64,000 nt of DNA from Octadecabacter algicola (GTDB lineage: Bacteria > Pseudomonadota > Alphaproteobacteria > Rhodobacterales > Rhodobacteraceae), in the NCBI RefSeq assembly GCF_021532625.1, contig NZ_JAKGAR010000003.1, positions 558,001-622,000 of the forward strand, given 5' to 3'. The notes beneath the pieces were generated by a model. The model was not told the DNA's origin. It ran no database searches and saw only the letters and a program-made list of their open reading frames with translations. Position 1 is the first letter of the stretch. Every line of letters begins with the position of its first letter. This document shows, piece after piece, positions 27,940 to 37,052 of this stretch. The translations under genes were made by a program, and so were the position numbers.

Positions 27940-28730
27940 CGCCCTTTCCAAACAGGATCACGCTTTTCTGCAAAGGCCTTAGCCCCTTCGAGCTGATCCT
28001 CGCTGGAATAGAGCCTGTCTACGCTTGCCAACTGCCGTTTCGTAATTCGGTTCATGGCGTCTTGGAATTTGGAGTCTTCGGCGTCACGCACGACTTCCTT
28101 GATGGCCGCGTAAACCAGAGGAGGACCAGACGCGAGCATGCGCGCCATTTCCCATGCTTGATCCATAAGCGCGTCGGACGGGTGAATGTGGTTGATTAGA
28201 CCCCAATTCAGGGCCTCGGATGTGTCAAACCAACGACCCGTCAAAAGCAGCTCCATCGCGATGTGATAGGGGATGCGTTTCGGGAGCTTGATGCTCGCCG
28301 CGTCTGCCACTGTACCTGAGCGAATTTCAGGCAATGCAAAGGACGCGTGATCAGCAGCGAGGATTATGTCCGCCGACAGCGCCAATTCCAGTCCGCCACC
28401 ACAGCAAATGCCATTCACAGCGGCAATCACAGGTTTGTTCAGACCTCGTAGTTCTTGCAACCCGCCAAAGCCGCCAATGCCATAGTCGCCATCCACAGCG
28501 TCACCATCGGCCGCTGCCTTTAGGTCCCAACCTGGGCAAAAAAACTTTTCGCCGGCTCCGGTGATGATTGCGACACGCAGATCGGGGTCGTCGCGGAAGT
28601 CTGCAAACACCTCACCCATGATCCGGCTGGTCGCGAGATCGATTGCGTTTGCTTTTGGTCGATCAAGCGTCACTTCGAGGATTGCCCCCTCGCGGCGGGT
28701 CTTGATCGGGCCTGTTGTTCGGTCAGTCAT
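27936..28730 (-). CDS. Enoyl-CoA hydratase/carnitinyl-CoA dehydratase (CaiD-like)
   Basis: A crotonase-fold enzyme. The oxyanion-hole and catalytic elements are [22 protein letters not shown] and [14 protein letters not shown], in which both glutamates of classic enoyl-CoA hydratases are kept. The overall pattern, including WDLKAAADG and the LNWGLINHI segment, resembles CaiD. The 264-residue length fits. It is the last gene of a minus-strand cluster with an NDP-forming acyl-CoA synthetase (8-base overlap) and an acyl-CoA dehydrogenase, so it probably hydrates the enoyl-CoA made by the dehydrogenase. The substrate, whether a betaine, a branched acid or another, cannot be decided. Confidence 0.83.
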   Translation of the reverse strand: MTDRTTGPIKTRREGAILEVTLDRPKANAIDLATSRIMGEVFADFRDDPDLRVAIITGAGEKFFCPGWDLKAAADGDAVDGDYGIGGFGGLQELRGLNKPVIAAVNGICCGGGLELALSADIILAADHASFALPEIRSGTVADAASIKLPKRIPYHIAMELLLTGRWFDTSEALNWGLINHIHPSDALMDQAWEMARMLASGPPLVYAAIKEVVRDAEDSKFQDAMNRITKRQLASVDRLYSSEDQLEGAKAFAEKRDPVWKGR

Positions 28731-30738
28731 GGTATTTCCTTATGAGTGCGTCAGCGGCGACCGCGCGGGTTGGGGTGACGATCAGCGGGTTTACTTCAAC
28801 CTCTTCAACTGTCGTAAGATTGGCAAGGATATAGGCTTGAATGGCTTCTATAGCATCCAAAGCACTATCGATGGAGGCTTTGGGCTGGTTTCTGTAACCA
28901 TACAGAACAGGAGCCATTCTAAGCTGCGTTAGAGACTGTTCTATTTGATCTCGTGATGCAGGAACCAGCAGGGATGTGCGATCTGCGAGGATCTCCGTAA
29001 GTATCCCACCGGCCGCAATTGTAATTACAAAACCATGTGCGGGATCTTTGACAATTCCAACGAGAAGTTCAGCAACTTTGTCATCAATCATCTCTTCAAG
29101 AATAAAGGTGTCGCCTTGCATCTTTGCGCCAGCGCTCAAAACTTCATGGCTATTCATAAGCGATAAGGCAACGCCGTGGGATTCGCTTTTGTGGGCCAAT
29201 CCTGTGGACTTTAGCACGTACGGGCCAGCCGACTTATCGGCCAGTTTAGCCAGATCGTCGATTGGTCCAACTATAAGCGCTGGAATCGCAACGCCCATCT
29301 TTGAAAGCGCAGCTTTGGCTGCTGATTCTGAAAGTGCCTGTGCCTCTTGGACGGGGACGGGTTGTATGACGTCACTAGCGCATTGGGATTGGACCTGCGC
29401 AGCTATCGTGGCGCCTAGTGCTTCTGACAACCCGGCAAGCGGTATGACGCCTCCTGCCATAAGACGTCGTGCGGTTTCCTCTGGCATAAGTTCTGGTAGG
29501 GTTGCGACCATTGCGACAACCCCGCCTGTGGCATTGCGGGTATTGATTGCGGCGTTGATTGCACATTCCCAGTCGTCGGCATCACATATGTCTTTTCGCG
29601 GAAAGTCGACAATCAGAAAAGTAATCGCAATATTAGGGTCTATTATGGCTGAAAACGCCTGTGTCATGGCATCAACATCACGCCAAATATAGGTGTGATA
29701 GTCGAGAGGATTGGCGATGGCGACTTTCGGACCAAGCGCTTGGAATAGACGTTCATGCTGGGTTTCGTTTAGAGGTGGAAACGTTAGCGGCGTTTCGTGC
29801 GCCATGTCTGCGATCAGACTTGCCTCACCTCCGGAACAACTGACGGATGCGATTTCAGTCGATGATAACGGCCCTGCGACGTGAAGGATCTTTAGGGTCT
29901 CAACAAGGGTCGGAAGATCACCTACCTGAGCAATGCCGAGATGCTCTAGAAAAGCAGTTGCACCTGCGCCGCTCCCGGCGAGGGATGCCGTGTGAGAGAT
30001 GGTCGCGATTTGGGCTTCGACGGATTTCCCGACTTTCAGCGCAACCACTGGAACACCCTTTTCGTGTGCCTTTCGGGCGAATGCCTGCCATGTGGCTAGG
30101 TCTTTGAAACCTTCGATATGCAAGCCAATGGCTGTGACGCGCGGATCATCGAGCAATGCAGAAGCTATTTCAGCTTCCGTCAGCTGCGCTTGGTTTCCAC
30201 ATGTAACGACATAGGCAATTGGCAGAGCGCGCGATTGCATCGTGAGATTGATCGCAATGTTCGAGCTTTGCGTTAGGATCGCGACACCGCTGTCGACAGG
30301 AACACAACCGTGCTGATCGGGCCAAAGACAGGCCCCATCAAGCGCGTTGATCATTCCGTAGCAATTTGGCCCAAGGATGGGCATGTCACCCGCAGCCTTA
30401 AGAAGCCGTTCGTTGGCGGCATGCCCGTCATCTGTTTCACCAAACCCGCTGGCAAAACAGACAGCTCCCCCGACGCCGATCGTCGAAAGCTCCTCAATTG
30501 CGCCTACCGTGGCTTCGCGGTTGATACCAACAAAGGCAGCATCCGGCACCTTGGGAAGGTCGCTTACAGATGGGTGCGCGGGCAGCCCACAGATAGTGCC
30601 TGCTTTTGGGTGGATGGGCCAAACATCACCCTTGAAATCAGATTTTTGAAGTTGCTCAACAACAGACTTGCACCATGCACCTCCTCCAATAACTGCAACA
30701 CTTTTGGGCTGTAATAGTCTCGATAGTGATACCGTCAT
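28723..30738 (-). CDS. Acyl-CoA synthetase (NDP-forming), acetate-CoA ligase family
   Basis: An ADP-forming type acyl-CoA synthetase: an N-terminal CoA-binding Rossmann domain (SVAVIGGGAWCKSVVEQL, GFGETDDGHAANERLL, ILGPNCYGMIN), succinyl-CoA-ligase-like middle domains (GGEASLIADMAHE), and a C-terminal ATP-grasp domain (GPYVLKSTGLAHKSESHG, ILEEMIDDKVAELLVGI, EVEVNPLIV). It activates a carboxylic acid to its CoA thioester with ATP. I use the ATG two codons after a GTG because AGAGG lies seven bases upstream of it. The length is 671. It lies between the dehydrogenase and hydratase genes, so it probably supplies their substrate. Confidence 0.85.
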   Translation of the reverse strand: MTVSLSRLLQPKSVAVIGGGAWCKSVVEQLQKSDFKGDVWPIHPKAGTICGLPAHPSVSDLPKVPDAAFVGINREATVGAIEELSTIGVGGAVCFASGFGETDDGHAANERLLKAAGDMPILGPNCYGMINALDGACLWPDQHGCVPVDSGVAILTQSSNIAINLTMQSRALPIAYVVTCGNQAQLTEAEIASALLDDPRVTAIGLHIEGFKDLATWQAFARKAHEKGVPVVALKVGKSVEAQIATISHTASLAGSGAGATAFLEHLGIAQVGDLPTLVETLKILHVAGPLSSTEIASVSCSGGEASLIADMAHETPLTFPPLNETQHERLFQALGPKVAIANPLDYHTYIWRDVDAMTQAFSAIIDPNIAITFLIVDFPRKDICDADDWECAINAAINTRNATGGVVAMVATLPELMPEETARRLMAGGVIPLAGLSEALGATIAAQVQSQCASDVIQPVPVQEAQALSESAAKAALSKMGVAIPALIVGPIDDLAKLADKSAGPYVLKSTGLAHKSESHGVALSLMNSHEVLSAGAKMQGDTFILEEMIDDKVAELLVGIVKDPAHGFVITIAAGGILTEILADRTSLLVPASRDQIEQSLTQLRMAPVLYGYRNQPKASIDSALDAIEAIQAYILANLTTVEEVEVNPLIVTPTRAVAADALIRKYHD

Positions 30739-30797
30739 ATGCACACCTCTCGACTATCATCCGCATCAAGGGTGCGGTGAATAACGATGTTCATGAC

Positions 30798-31961
30798 TTA
30801 GGCTCCTAGCGCACGAAGCAATTCACGGCTGATGATGTGACGTTGAATTTCCGACGTGCCGTCCCAGATGCGTTCTACACGAGCATCCCGCCAAAATCTT
30901 TCCAACGGGTAATCGTCCATAAGGCCCATACCGCCATGGATCTGAATCGTTGCATCGGTAACCCGAGACAGCATTTCAGAGGCGTATAGTTTCGCACTTG
31001 CGATCTCGCGGTTTGCAGGCAGGCTTTTGTCTAGACGATCTGCTGCGGCGAGAGTTAGCAGGTCTGCTGCATCAATTTCGGTAATCATGTCGGCGATTTG
31101 GAAACTGATGCCCTGAAACTTACCAATTTTTTGTCCGAACTGTTCGCGTTCGGCAGCGTAGTCCAGCGCGTAATCAAAAACGCGTCTGGCGCGGCCAACG
31201 GACATCGTTGCTACGGTGATACGAGTCGCATAAAGCCACTCGTTCATCACAGCAAAGCCGCCGTCGACCTCCCCAAGAACTTGTGCGTCTGGTAGGCGGC
31301 AATCGTCAAATTCGAGAATCATGTTTTTGTATCCGCGATGCGACACGGACTTGTAGCCATCGCGAACCGTAAAGCCTGGTGCCCCACGATCCACAAGGAA
31401 TGTGGTTATCCGCTTTTTCGGGCCGCGGGGCGTTTGATCCTCACCTGTGGCGACAAAAACGATGAAAAAGTCAGCATGATCCGCACCAGAAATGAAATGT
31501 TTGGTGCCGTTCAAGACCCAATCACCACCATCACGCACAGCCGAACATTTCATCCCGCGAATGTCAGACCCTGCGCCAGGTTCCGTCATGGCGAGAGCGT
31601 CCATGCGGTCGCCTTGGATGGCAGGATCACGATAGCGTTCTATTTGTTCGCCTTCGCAAGCCATTAGAATGTTTTGAGGGCGGCCAAAGAAATGGTTGAG
31701 AGCCATAGATCCTCGACCCAGTTCGCGTTCAACCAATGCAAATTCGACATGGTTTAGGCCCGCGCCACCAGCGCTTTCTGGGAAGTTACAGGCGTAGAAC
31801 CCTAGTTCTTTAGTTTTTCGTTTGATGTCGTCCGCGATCTCTTGGGGAACTTCGCCGGTGCGTTCCACTAGGTCTTCGTGCGGATAGATTTCGTTTTCAA
31901 CAAAACTGCGGACGGTATCCGCGATCATAGTATGCTCGTCAGTGAGGCCATAAATAGTCAT
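30798..31961 (-). CDS. Acyl-CoA dehydrogenase
   Basis: An FAD-dependent dehydrogenase that introduces the alpha-beta double bond of an acyl-CoA and passes electrons to ETF. Signatures include ALAMTEPGAGSDIRGM, WVLNGTKHFISGADHADF, the FAD-binding EREQFGQKIGKFQGISFQIAD, and IHGGMGLMDDYPLERFWRDARV near the end. At the place of the usual catalytic glutamate before GTSE, it has aspartate (RIWDGTSEIQRHI). It is 387 residues long and heads the acid-activation cluster. Whether the shorter side chain serves as base or marks a specialised subfamily cannot be told here. Confidence 0.87.
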   Translation of the reverse strand: MTIYGLTDEHTMIADTVRSFVENEIYPHEDLVERTGEVPQEIADDIKRKTKELGFYACNFPESAGGAGLNHVEFALVERELGRGSMALNHFFGRPQNILMACEGEQIERYRDPAIQGDRMDALAMTEPGAGSDIRGMKCSAVRDGGDWVLNGTKHFISGADHADFFIVFVATGEDQTPRGPKKRITTFLVDRGAPGFTVRDGYKSVSHRGYKNMILEFDDCRLPDAQVLGEVDGGFAVMNEWLYATRITVATMSVGRARRVFDYALDYAAEREQFGQKIGKFQGISFQIADMITEIDAADLLTLAAADRLDKSLPANREIASAKLYASEMLSRVTDATIQIHGGMGLMDDYPLERFWRDARVERIWDGTSEIQRHIISRELLRALGA

Positions 31962-32060
31962 TGGATTTGCCTTAGGTAGGAGAAATTACAGGGTTAAATC
32001 CTGAATCCTCTGCCTAGGCGACGCGTGCTGGTCCAGCGTCTCAGGTTCTCAAAAAAGAGC

Positions 32061-32816
32061 CTATCCTGCATAATTAGAGCCTTCTTCGTCTAGAATGGCT
32101 TTGAGTTCGGCCAAATGGCGTTCGTCTTGTTCGGGATAATCTTCGAGCTCTTGCGCAGTTTTTTCCGCGATCTCGTCTGACAGCACGCGTAACGGTTGGC
32201 CTGTTTGCAACGCACGGATGTAGGTTTCGGCAGCGCGTTCAAAATAGTACAGACGGTTAAAGGTCTCTGCGACCGTGGCGCCAATAATCATAATGCCATG
32301 GTTGCCCATGATCATGACTTTCTTCTTTGGATCACCAAGGAGTCCTGCACATCGTACGCCTTCTTCCTCAAACGCGAGCCCGCCGTAATGGTCGTCAATG
32401 ACATAGCGGTTGAAGAAGGTCGCGCAGTTTTGATCAATCGGAAGAAGGCGGCTGTCTTTCAACGTGGCCAAAACTGTCGCATGGATTGAATGAACGTGCA
32501 TGGCGCAACGGGCGTGTGGACAATGGCGATGAATTCCCCCGTGTAACCCCCATGCAGTTGGGTCTGGCGCATTTGGTCCGGTCAATGTCGAAGGGTCATT
32601 AGCGTCGACTTCGATCATGTCGGACGCCTTGATACGCGAAAAATGCATCTGATTAGGGTTCATTAGGAACCGCGTCCCATCATCGTTGATCGCAAGGCTG
32701 AAGTGGTTCGCGACGCCTTCGTGCATGTTTAAACGAGCCGTCCAACGGAATGCGGCCGCAAGATCAATGCGGTCTTGTAGATGGTCGAGATTCGGGCGCA
32801 GGGATGAAACAGACAT
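32061..32816 (-). CDS. Class II aldolase/adducin-family protein
   Basis: A zinc-dependent class II aldolase fold of the fuculose-phosphate aldolase/adducin type. Metal-binding histidines are visible in AMHVHSIHATVLATL and a later GNHGIMIIGATVAETFNRLYY. The N-terminus has the usual RWTARLNMHEGVANHFSLAIND substrate-loop signature. The length is 251. Members without a known sugar pathway act as decarboxylases or epimerases, and nothing nearby reveals its substrate. It is upstream of the acyl-CoA dehydrogenase on the same strand by about 100 bases, and is divergent from amn. Confidence 0.85.
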   Translation of the reverse strand: MSVSSLRPNLDHLQDRIDLAAAFRWTARLNMHEGVANHFSLAINDDGTRFLMNPNQMHFSRIKASDMIEVDANDPSTLTGPNAPDPTAWGLHGGIHRHCPHARCAMHVHSIHATVLATLKDSRLLPIDQNCATFFNRYVIDDHYGGLAFEEEGVRCAGLLGDPKKKVMIMGNHGIMIIGATVAETFNRLYYFERAAETYIRALQTGQPLRVLSDEIAEKTAQELEDYPEQDERHLAELKAILDEEGSNYAG

Positions 32817-33019
32817 TGCGGTACCTCCTGTGAGAAGCGAACACCGTTTCTTGCGACATGGCTAGCCTGAAAACGACGTAAGAGCAGGTCTTGATAACAT
32901 CACAAAGCAGTGCCACGTTTCGGGATGAATAGAATTTCTGTCACGCACACTCGCCGCGAATGTATTGCGGCGTTTTTGTTTGGGGCAGATACCATCGAAA
33001 ACAGGAGGGTCTCGCCGTG

Positions 33020-34495
33020 ATGAAACCACATGCTCATTTGCCGGTCGTGTCACCGGAAACACCCGCCGCACAGGAATTTCGCGATCCCGTTGCCGCCGTT
33101 GAACGACTGCAAGAATTATACCGGATTGCACAAGAGTTCTTGTCCAAGACGTTTGCCGAGAATGTTGGCGGGGCACGACCAAACAATAGGTTCCGCGCGT
33201 TTTATCCGGAAATCCGCATCCGCACGACGACCTACGCTCAGACGGATTCGCGCCTTAGCTTTGGCCATGTCGCGGGTCCTGGGATTTATTCCACGACGAT
33301 CACGCGGCCTGATCTGTTCGAAGGATACCTTCAACAGCAGATTGGCTTGTTGATTGAAAACCACGACGAACCTGTAGTGATTGGTGTTTCGAACACGCCC
33401 ATGCCAATGCACTTTGCAGTGTCCGGTGAGATTGCGGTCCCGCAAGAGGGCGCATTGGAATATACGTTACGTGATGTGTTTGATGTACCGGATTTGACGA
33501 CAACCAATGATGACATCGTGAATGGTTTGGATTTCCTGCACCAAGACGGATCCAGTCCGCTCGCTCCGTTTACGGCTCAACGCATCGATTATTCATTGGC
33601 GCGTTTGCAGCACTACACCGCGACCAAGGCTGAACATTTTCAGAACCATGTGTTGTTTACAAACTACCAGTTCTACGTCGAAGAATTCGAAGCTTACGCC
33701 CGCAAGATGCTGGCCGATCCCAACAGCGGTTACACGTCATTTGTTAGCACAGGTAATCAGATCATTACCGATCCCGAAGCACCTTTGAATGTGCCGGAGA
33801 AATTGCCGCAAATGCCGACCTATCATTTGTGCCGTGACGGGCAGGCGGGGATCACGTTGGTTAATATCGGGGTCGGGCCATCCAACGCCAAAACCGCGAC
33901 AGATCATATCGCGGTTCTGCGCCCTCATGCTTGGTTGATGGTTGGCCATTGCGCCGGCTTACGCAATTCGCAGCGGTTAGGTGATTTCGTTCTGGCGCAC
34001 GGCTACTTGCGGGAAGATCACGTGTTGGACGACGATTTGCCTGTTTGGATGCCAATCCCTGCGCTAGCTGAAATTCAGATTGCTCTGGAAGATGCCGTCG
34101 CCGAGGTGACAGAACTGAAGGGCTATGAGTTAAAACGGATCATGCGAACAGGGACAGTTGCGACCATTGATAACCGTAACTGGGAACTGCGTGATCAATC
34201 TGGTCCCGTGCAACGGCTTAGTCAGTCTCGTGCGGTTGGGCTGGACATGGAAAGCGCAACGATCGCGGCCAACGGCTTCCGGTTCCGCGTGCCCTATGGC
34301 ACTTTGCTGTGTGTTTCAGACAAGCCGTTGCATGGAGAATTGAAGCTGCCCGGTATGGCATCTGACTTCTATAAAACGCAGGTTTCACGCCATTTGATGA
34401 TCGGAATCCGAGCGATGGAGCACCTGCGCGAAATGCCGCTTGAGCGGATTCACAGTCGGAAATTACGGTCATTTGAGGAAACCGCCTTCCTCTAA
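33020..34495 (+). CDS. amn: AMP nucleosidase
   Basis: Amn hydrolyses AMP to adenine and ribose-5-phosphate, controlling the adenylate pool. The N-terminal regulatory domain (RFRAFYPEIRIRTTTYAQTDSRLSFGH) precedes a nucleoside phosphorylase-fold catalytic domain (ITLVNIGVGPSNAKTATDHIAVLRPHAWLMVGHCAG, VGLDMESATIAANGFRFRVPYGTLLCVSDKPLHGE). AGGAGG lies 11 bases before this ATG, with an in-frame GTG three bases upstream. A frame extension further upstream lacks a ribosome-binding site. The 491-residue length fits the long Amn form. Confidence 0.94.
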   Translation: MKPHAHLPVVSPETPAAQEFRDPVAAVERLQELYRIAQEFLSKTFAENVGGARPNNRFRAFYPEIRIRTTTYAQTDSRLSFGHVAGPGIYSTTITRPDLFEGYLQQQIGLLIENHDEPVVIGVSNTPMPMHFAVSGEIAVPQEGALEYTLRDVFDVPDLTTTNDDIVNGLDFLHQDGSSPLAPFTAQRIDYSLARLQHYTATKAEHFQNHVLFTNYQFYVEEFEAYARKMLADPNSGYTSFVSTGNQIITDPEAPLNVPEKLPQMPTYHLCRDGQAGITLVNIGVGPSNAKTATDHIAVLRPHAWLMVGHCAGLRNSQRLGDFVLAHGYLREDHVLDDDLPVWMPIPALAEIQIALEDAVAEVTELKGYELKRIMRTGTVATIDNRNWELRDQSGPVQRLSQSRAVGLDMESATIAANGFRFRVPYGTLLCVSDKPLHGELKLPGMASDFYKTQVSRHLMIGIRAMEHLREMPLERIHSRKLRSFEETAFL

Positions 34496-34636
34496 CGCAG
34501 GTATTTTTGCGAATTTGCCCACAATATGCAGTTTTTCACTTGTAATGCGCCACTATTCGTTGTGGAACATAGCGACATGCAGTTTACTGCAGAAATAATG
34601 AGCCCATAGAATAGGGCATCAACGAGGAGAAATACC

Positions 34637-34927
34637 ATGGCGACGAAACCAATGACCAAGACACAACTGGTCGCAGCGCTTGCTGAAAAAATGGACACAG
34701 ACAAAAAGTCCGCATCTGCAGCACTGGACGCGATCACAGGTCTGATCACTGATGAAGTATCCGGTGGCGGTGCCGTGACTTTGCCAGGCGTTGGCAAAAT
34801 CTATTGCCGTGAGCGCCCAGAGCGTATGGTCCGCAACCCAGCAACTGGTGAGCAGATCAAAAAAGAAGCAGACAAAGTTGTCAAAATGACAATTGCGAAG
34901 GCTTTGAAGGACAGCGTAAACGGCTAA
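34637..34927 (+). CDS. HU-family DNA-binding protein
   Basis: A small nucleoid protein with the bacterial histone-like fold. The DNA-binding arm is present but unusual (GVGKIYCRERPERMVRNPATGEQIKK), carrying the family RNPxTGE motif. A helical N-terminal part begins MTKTQLVAALAEKMDTDKKS. The length is 96. It is preceded by GAGGAG about 8 bases before the ATG and followed at once by a strong terminator, so it is probably monocistronic and highly expressed. Confidence 0.9.
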   Translation: MATKPMTKTQLVAALAEKMDTDKKSASAALDAITGLITDEVSGGGAVTLPGVGKIYCRERPERMVRNPATGEQIKKEADKVVKMTIAKALKDSVNG

Positions 34928-34948
34928 GGCTGGTTTACAATTCGATAG

Positions 34949-34978
34949 AAAGGGTCGCCTAGTTGGGCGACCCTTTTT
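34949..34978 (+). terminator. Rho-independent terminator after HU gene
   Basis: An 11-bp perfect stem (AAAGGGTCGCC with GGCGACCCTTT) closes the loop TAGTTG and ends in a run of T. It lies 22 bases after the HU stop and 14 bases before the next gene, so it should isolate the two transcripts. Confidence 0.9.
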
Positions 34979-34991
34979 CGTTGGAGAGATA

Positions 34992-35876
34992 ATGAACAAG
35001 ATTGACCGAAAAGCGATCCTTATGGGTGTGGTGTTTGGGATCATGTGGGCATCAGCTTTCACATCAGCCCGCGTAATCGTCCAATACGCGCCTCCGCTGC
35101 ACGCCTTAGCATTGCGGTTTCTAGCATCAGGGGTGATCGGCCTCGTGATTGCGCTCTGGCTCGGTCAAAGTTGGCATTTGACCCGAAAGCAGTGGGTTGC
35201 AGTTGTGGTGTTCGGAATCGCGCAGAACGGCCTTTATCTAGGTCTAAATTTTGTCGCCATGCAGACCGTTGAAGCGTCACTTGCGTCGATCATTGCATCG
35301 ACTATGCCCCTTTTGGCGGCCTTTGCTGGTTGGGCGATTTATCGAGAAACCATCCGGCCATTGGGCATAGCTGGGCTGTTGGCAGGTATTCTGGGTGTTG
35401 CATTGATTATGGGTGCGCGACTGCAAGGCGAGGTGGACCTTTACGGTGTTGGATTATGCGCAATCAGCGTTGTGTCTCTGACGGTGGCAACGCTGGCCGT
35501 TCGTGGTGCTTCATCTGGTGGGAATTTTCTGATGGTTGTGTCTTTGCAGATGTTTGTTGGAAGTGCCGTCCTGTGGTTGCCCGCGCTCGCGTTCGAAACG
35601 TTTGATGTAACTTGGACATGGCAGCTTGGCGTAGCATTCACATACACCGTGATCGTGCCGGGTTTAGGCGCGACATTGATTTGGTTCATGTTGGTGGACC
35701 GAATTGGCGCGACTCCTGCGGCCGTCTTCCACTTCCTTACGCCGTTCTTCGGGGTCCTGATCGCCGCGGTCTTATTGGGCGAAAAGCTCGGTTCGATGGA
35801 TGTCATCGGGGTGTTGATTATCACGGTAGGCATCTTGGCCGTTCAATTGTCGAAACAAAAACCAACGTCCTTGTGA
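34992..35876 (+). CDS. EamA/DMT-family transporter
   Basis: A second DMT-type ten-helix carrier with two EamA repeats: the first with SARVIVQYAPPLHALALRFLA and QTVEASLASIIASTMPLLAAFAGW, the second with TVIVPGLGATLIWFMLVDRIGA and PAAVFHFLTPFFGVLIAAVLLGEKL. The 294-residue length is normal. It begins just after the HU terminator with GGAGAG before the ATG. The substrate cannot be inferred; there is no catabolic gene beside it, and ccdA follows in the same direction. Confidence 0.87.
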   Translation: MNKIDRKAILMGVVFGIMWASAFTSARVIVQYAPPLHALALRFLASGVIGLVIALWLGQSWHLTRKQWVAVVVFGIAQNGLYLGLNFVAMQTVEASLASIIASTMPLLAAFAGWAIYRETIRPLGIAGLLAGILGVALIMGARLQGEVDLYGVGLCAISVVSLTVATLAVRGASSGGNFLMVVSLQMFVGSAVLWLPALAFETFDVTWTWQLGVAFTYTVIVPGLGATLIWFMLVDRIGATPAAVFHFLTPFFGVLIAAVLLGEKLGSMDVIGVLIITVGILAVQLSKQKPTSL

Positions 35877-35914
35877 AGTGACAGTGAAGGTCCAGCGCGG
35901 CATAGATTTCCGCG

Positions 35915-36628
35915 ATGGAATTGATATTCGCATATATTGCTGGGTTGTTGACTTTGATCAATCCATGCGTCCTGCCGATCCTGCCAATTGTACTGGCAAG
36001 CGCGCTGCAAGTGAGCCGCGCTGGCCCTCTTGCGCTGTGCGCTGGGCTTAGCCTTTCTTTTGTATTGCTTGGTGTTAGTATTGCGGCGTTTGGACGGGCC
36101 CTTGGGGTTGATACCGATACGGTCGCCTTTGTTGGCGCACTGTTGATGATTGCCTTTGGCGTCATGATGCTGGTTCCGCGCTTTGCCGACAAGTTTGCAT
36201 CTGCGACAGGCGGAATGGCTACGGCTGCGGATGAACAACTTGATGATCTGGACCGTAGTGGCCTGCGCGGTCAGTTCTTGGGCGGGATGCTTTTGGGCGC
36301 CGTCTGGGTGCCATGTGTTGGACCGACCCTTGGTGGCGCTATCGCTTTGGCATCCACCGGCGAGAGCCTCGGCTGGGCGACGCTAATAATGCTGTTTTTC
36401 GCGCTCGGCATCTCAACCATCATTCTCTTGCTGGCTTACGGTGCACAGGCTGCGATCCGCAATCGCCGCGATTGGCTGCGTACAACGGCTGCCAAGGCGC
36501 GCCCGGCAATGGGGGTGCTATTCATCCTCACCGGTCTCGTGCTTGCCTTTGGGCTGCATAAATACGCCGAAATCTGGCTTCTCGATACTCTCCCATACTG
36601 GCTACAGGATCTTTCGGTCCGTTTTTAG
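35915..36628 (+). CDS. ccdA: CcdA-like thiol-disulfide transmembrane protein
   Basis: A DsbD-type membrane protein that carries reducing power from cytoplasmic thioredoxin across the inner membrane. Its two redox cysteines lie in LTLINPCVLPILPIVLASAL and GAVWVPCVGPTLGGAIALAS, each beside a proline in a membrane helix, and about six hydrophobic segments span the 237 residues. It is followed 13 bases later by a Tat-exported thioredoxin, its likely partner. Such pairs reduce apocytochrome c or repair oxidised periplasmic proteins. Confidence 0.9.
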   Translation: MELIFAYIAGLLTLINPCVLPILPIVLASALQVSRAGPLALCAGLSLSFVLLGVSIAAFGRALGVDTDTVAFVGALLMIAFGVMMLVPRFADKFASATGGMATAADEQLDDLDRSGLRGQFLGGMLLGAVWVPCVGPTLGGAIALASTGESLGWATLIMLFFALGISTIILLLAYGAQAAIRNRRDWLRTTAAKARPAMGVLFILTGLVLAFGLHKYAEIWLLDTLPYWLQDLSVRF

Positions 36629-36641
36629 AAAGGAATACCAA

Positions 36642-37052
36642 ATGAAACGCAGAGACTTCTTGGTCGCCGCAGGCGCCACCACACTGATCCCATTTGCCGT
36701 GCAGGCCGCTGGCGTACCCTATACTGAAGGTCTGGTTCAAGAACGTTTGGCCGCAGGCGAGACTGTCTTCCTCGATTTCAAAGCGTCTTGGTGCACAACG
36801 TGCCGTGCTCAGGAACGCGTTATTAACAGTATCAAAGCCGACAACAGCGCGTATGAAGACGCGATCACGTTTATCGACGTGGATTGGGATGAATTCGGTC
36901 GATCGCAATTGGTCAACGATTTGAACATCCCACGCCGTTCGACGCTCGTTGTCCTAAAAGGCGAAGCCGAGCTTGGTCGTATTGTCGCTGGAACAAGACC
37001 AGCCGACATTCAGGAGCTAATGGACGTCGCTCTTAACGCCGCGACAGCCTAA
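36642..37052 (+). CDS. Periplasmic thioredoxin-family protein with Tat signal
   Basis: A thioredoxin-fold protein with the redox motif WCTTC in [17 protein letters not shown]. The N-terminus [22 protein letters not shown] carries the twin-arginine pattern RRDFL and ends in AQA-like cleavage context, so Tat export is likely, unusual for a protein without a large cofactor. I start at the ATG preceded by AAAGGAAT; the long frame upstream overlaps ccdA. It is 136 residues and resembles the DsbD C-terminal domain (SoxW/thiredoxin-like). It is coupled with ccdA, which probably keeps it reduced. Confidence 0.85.
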   Translation: MKRRDFLVAAGATTLIPFAVQAAGVPYTEGLVQERLAAGETVFLDFKASWCTTCRAQERVINSIKADNSAYEDAITFIDVDWDEFGRSQLVNDLNIPRRSTLVVLKGEAELGRIVAGTRPADIQELMDVALNAATA

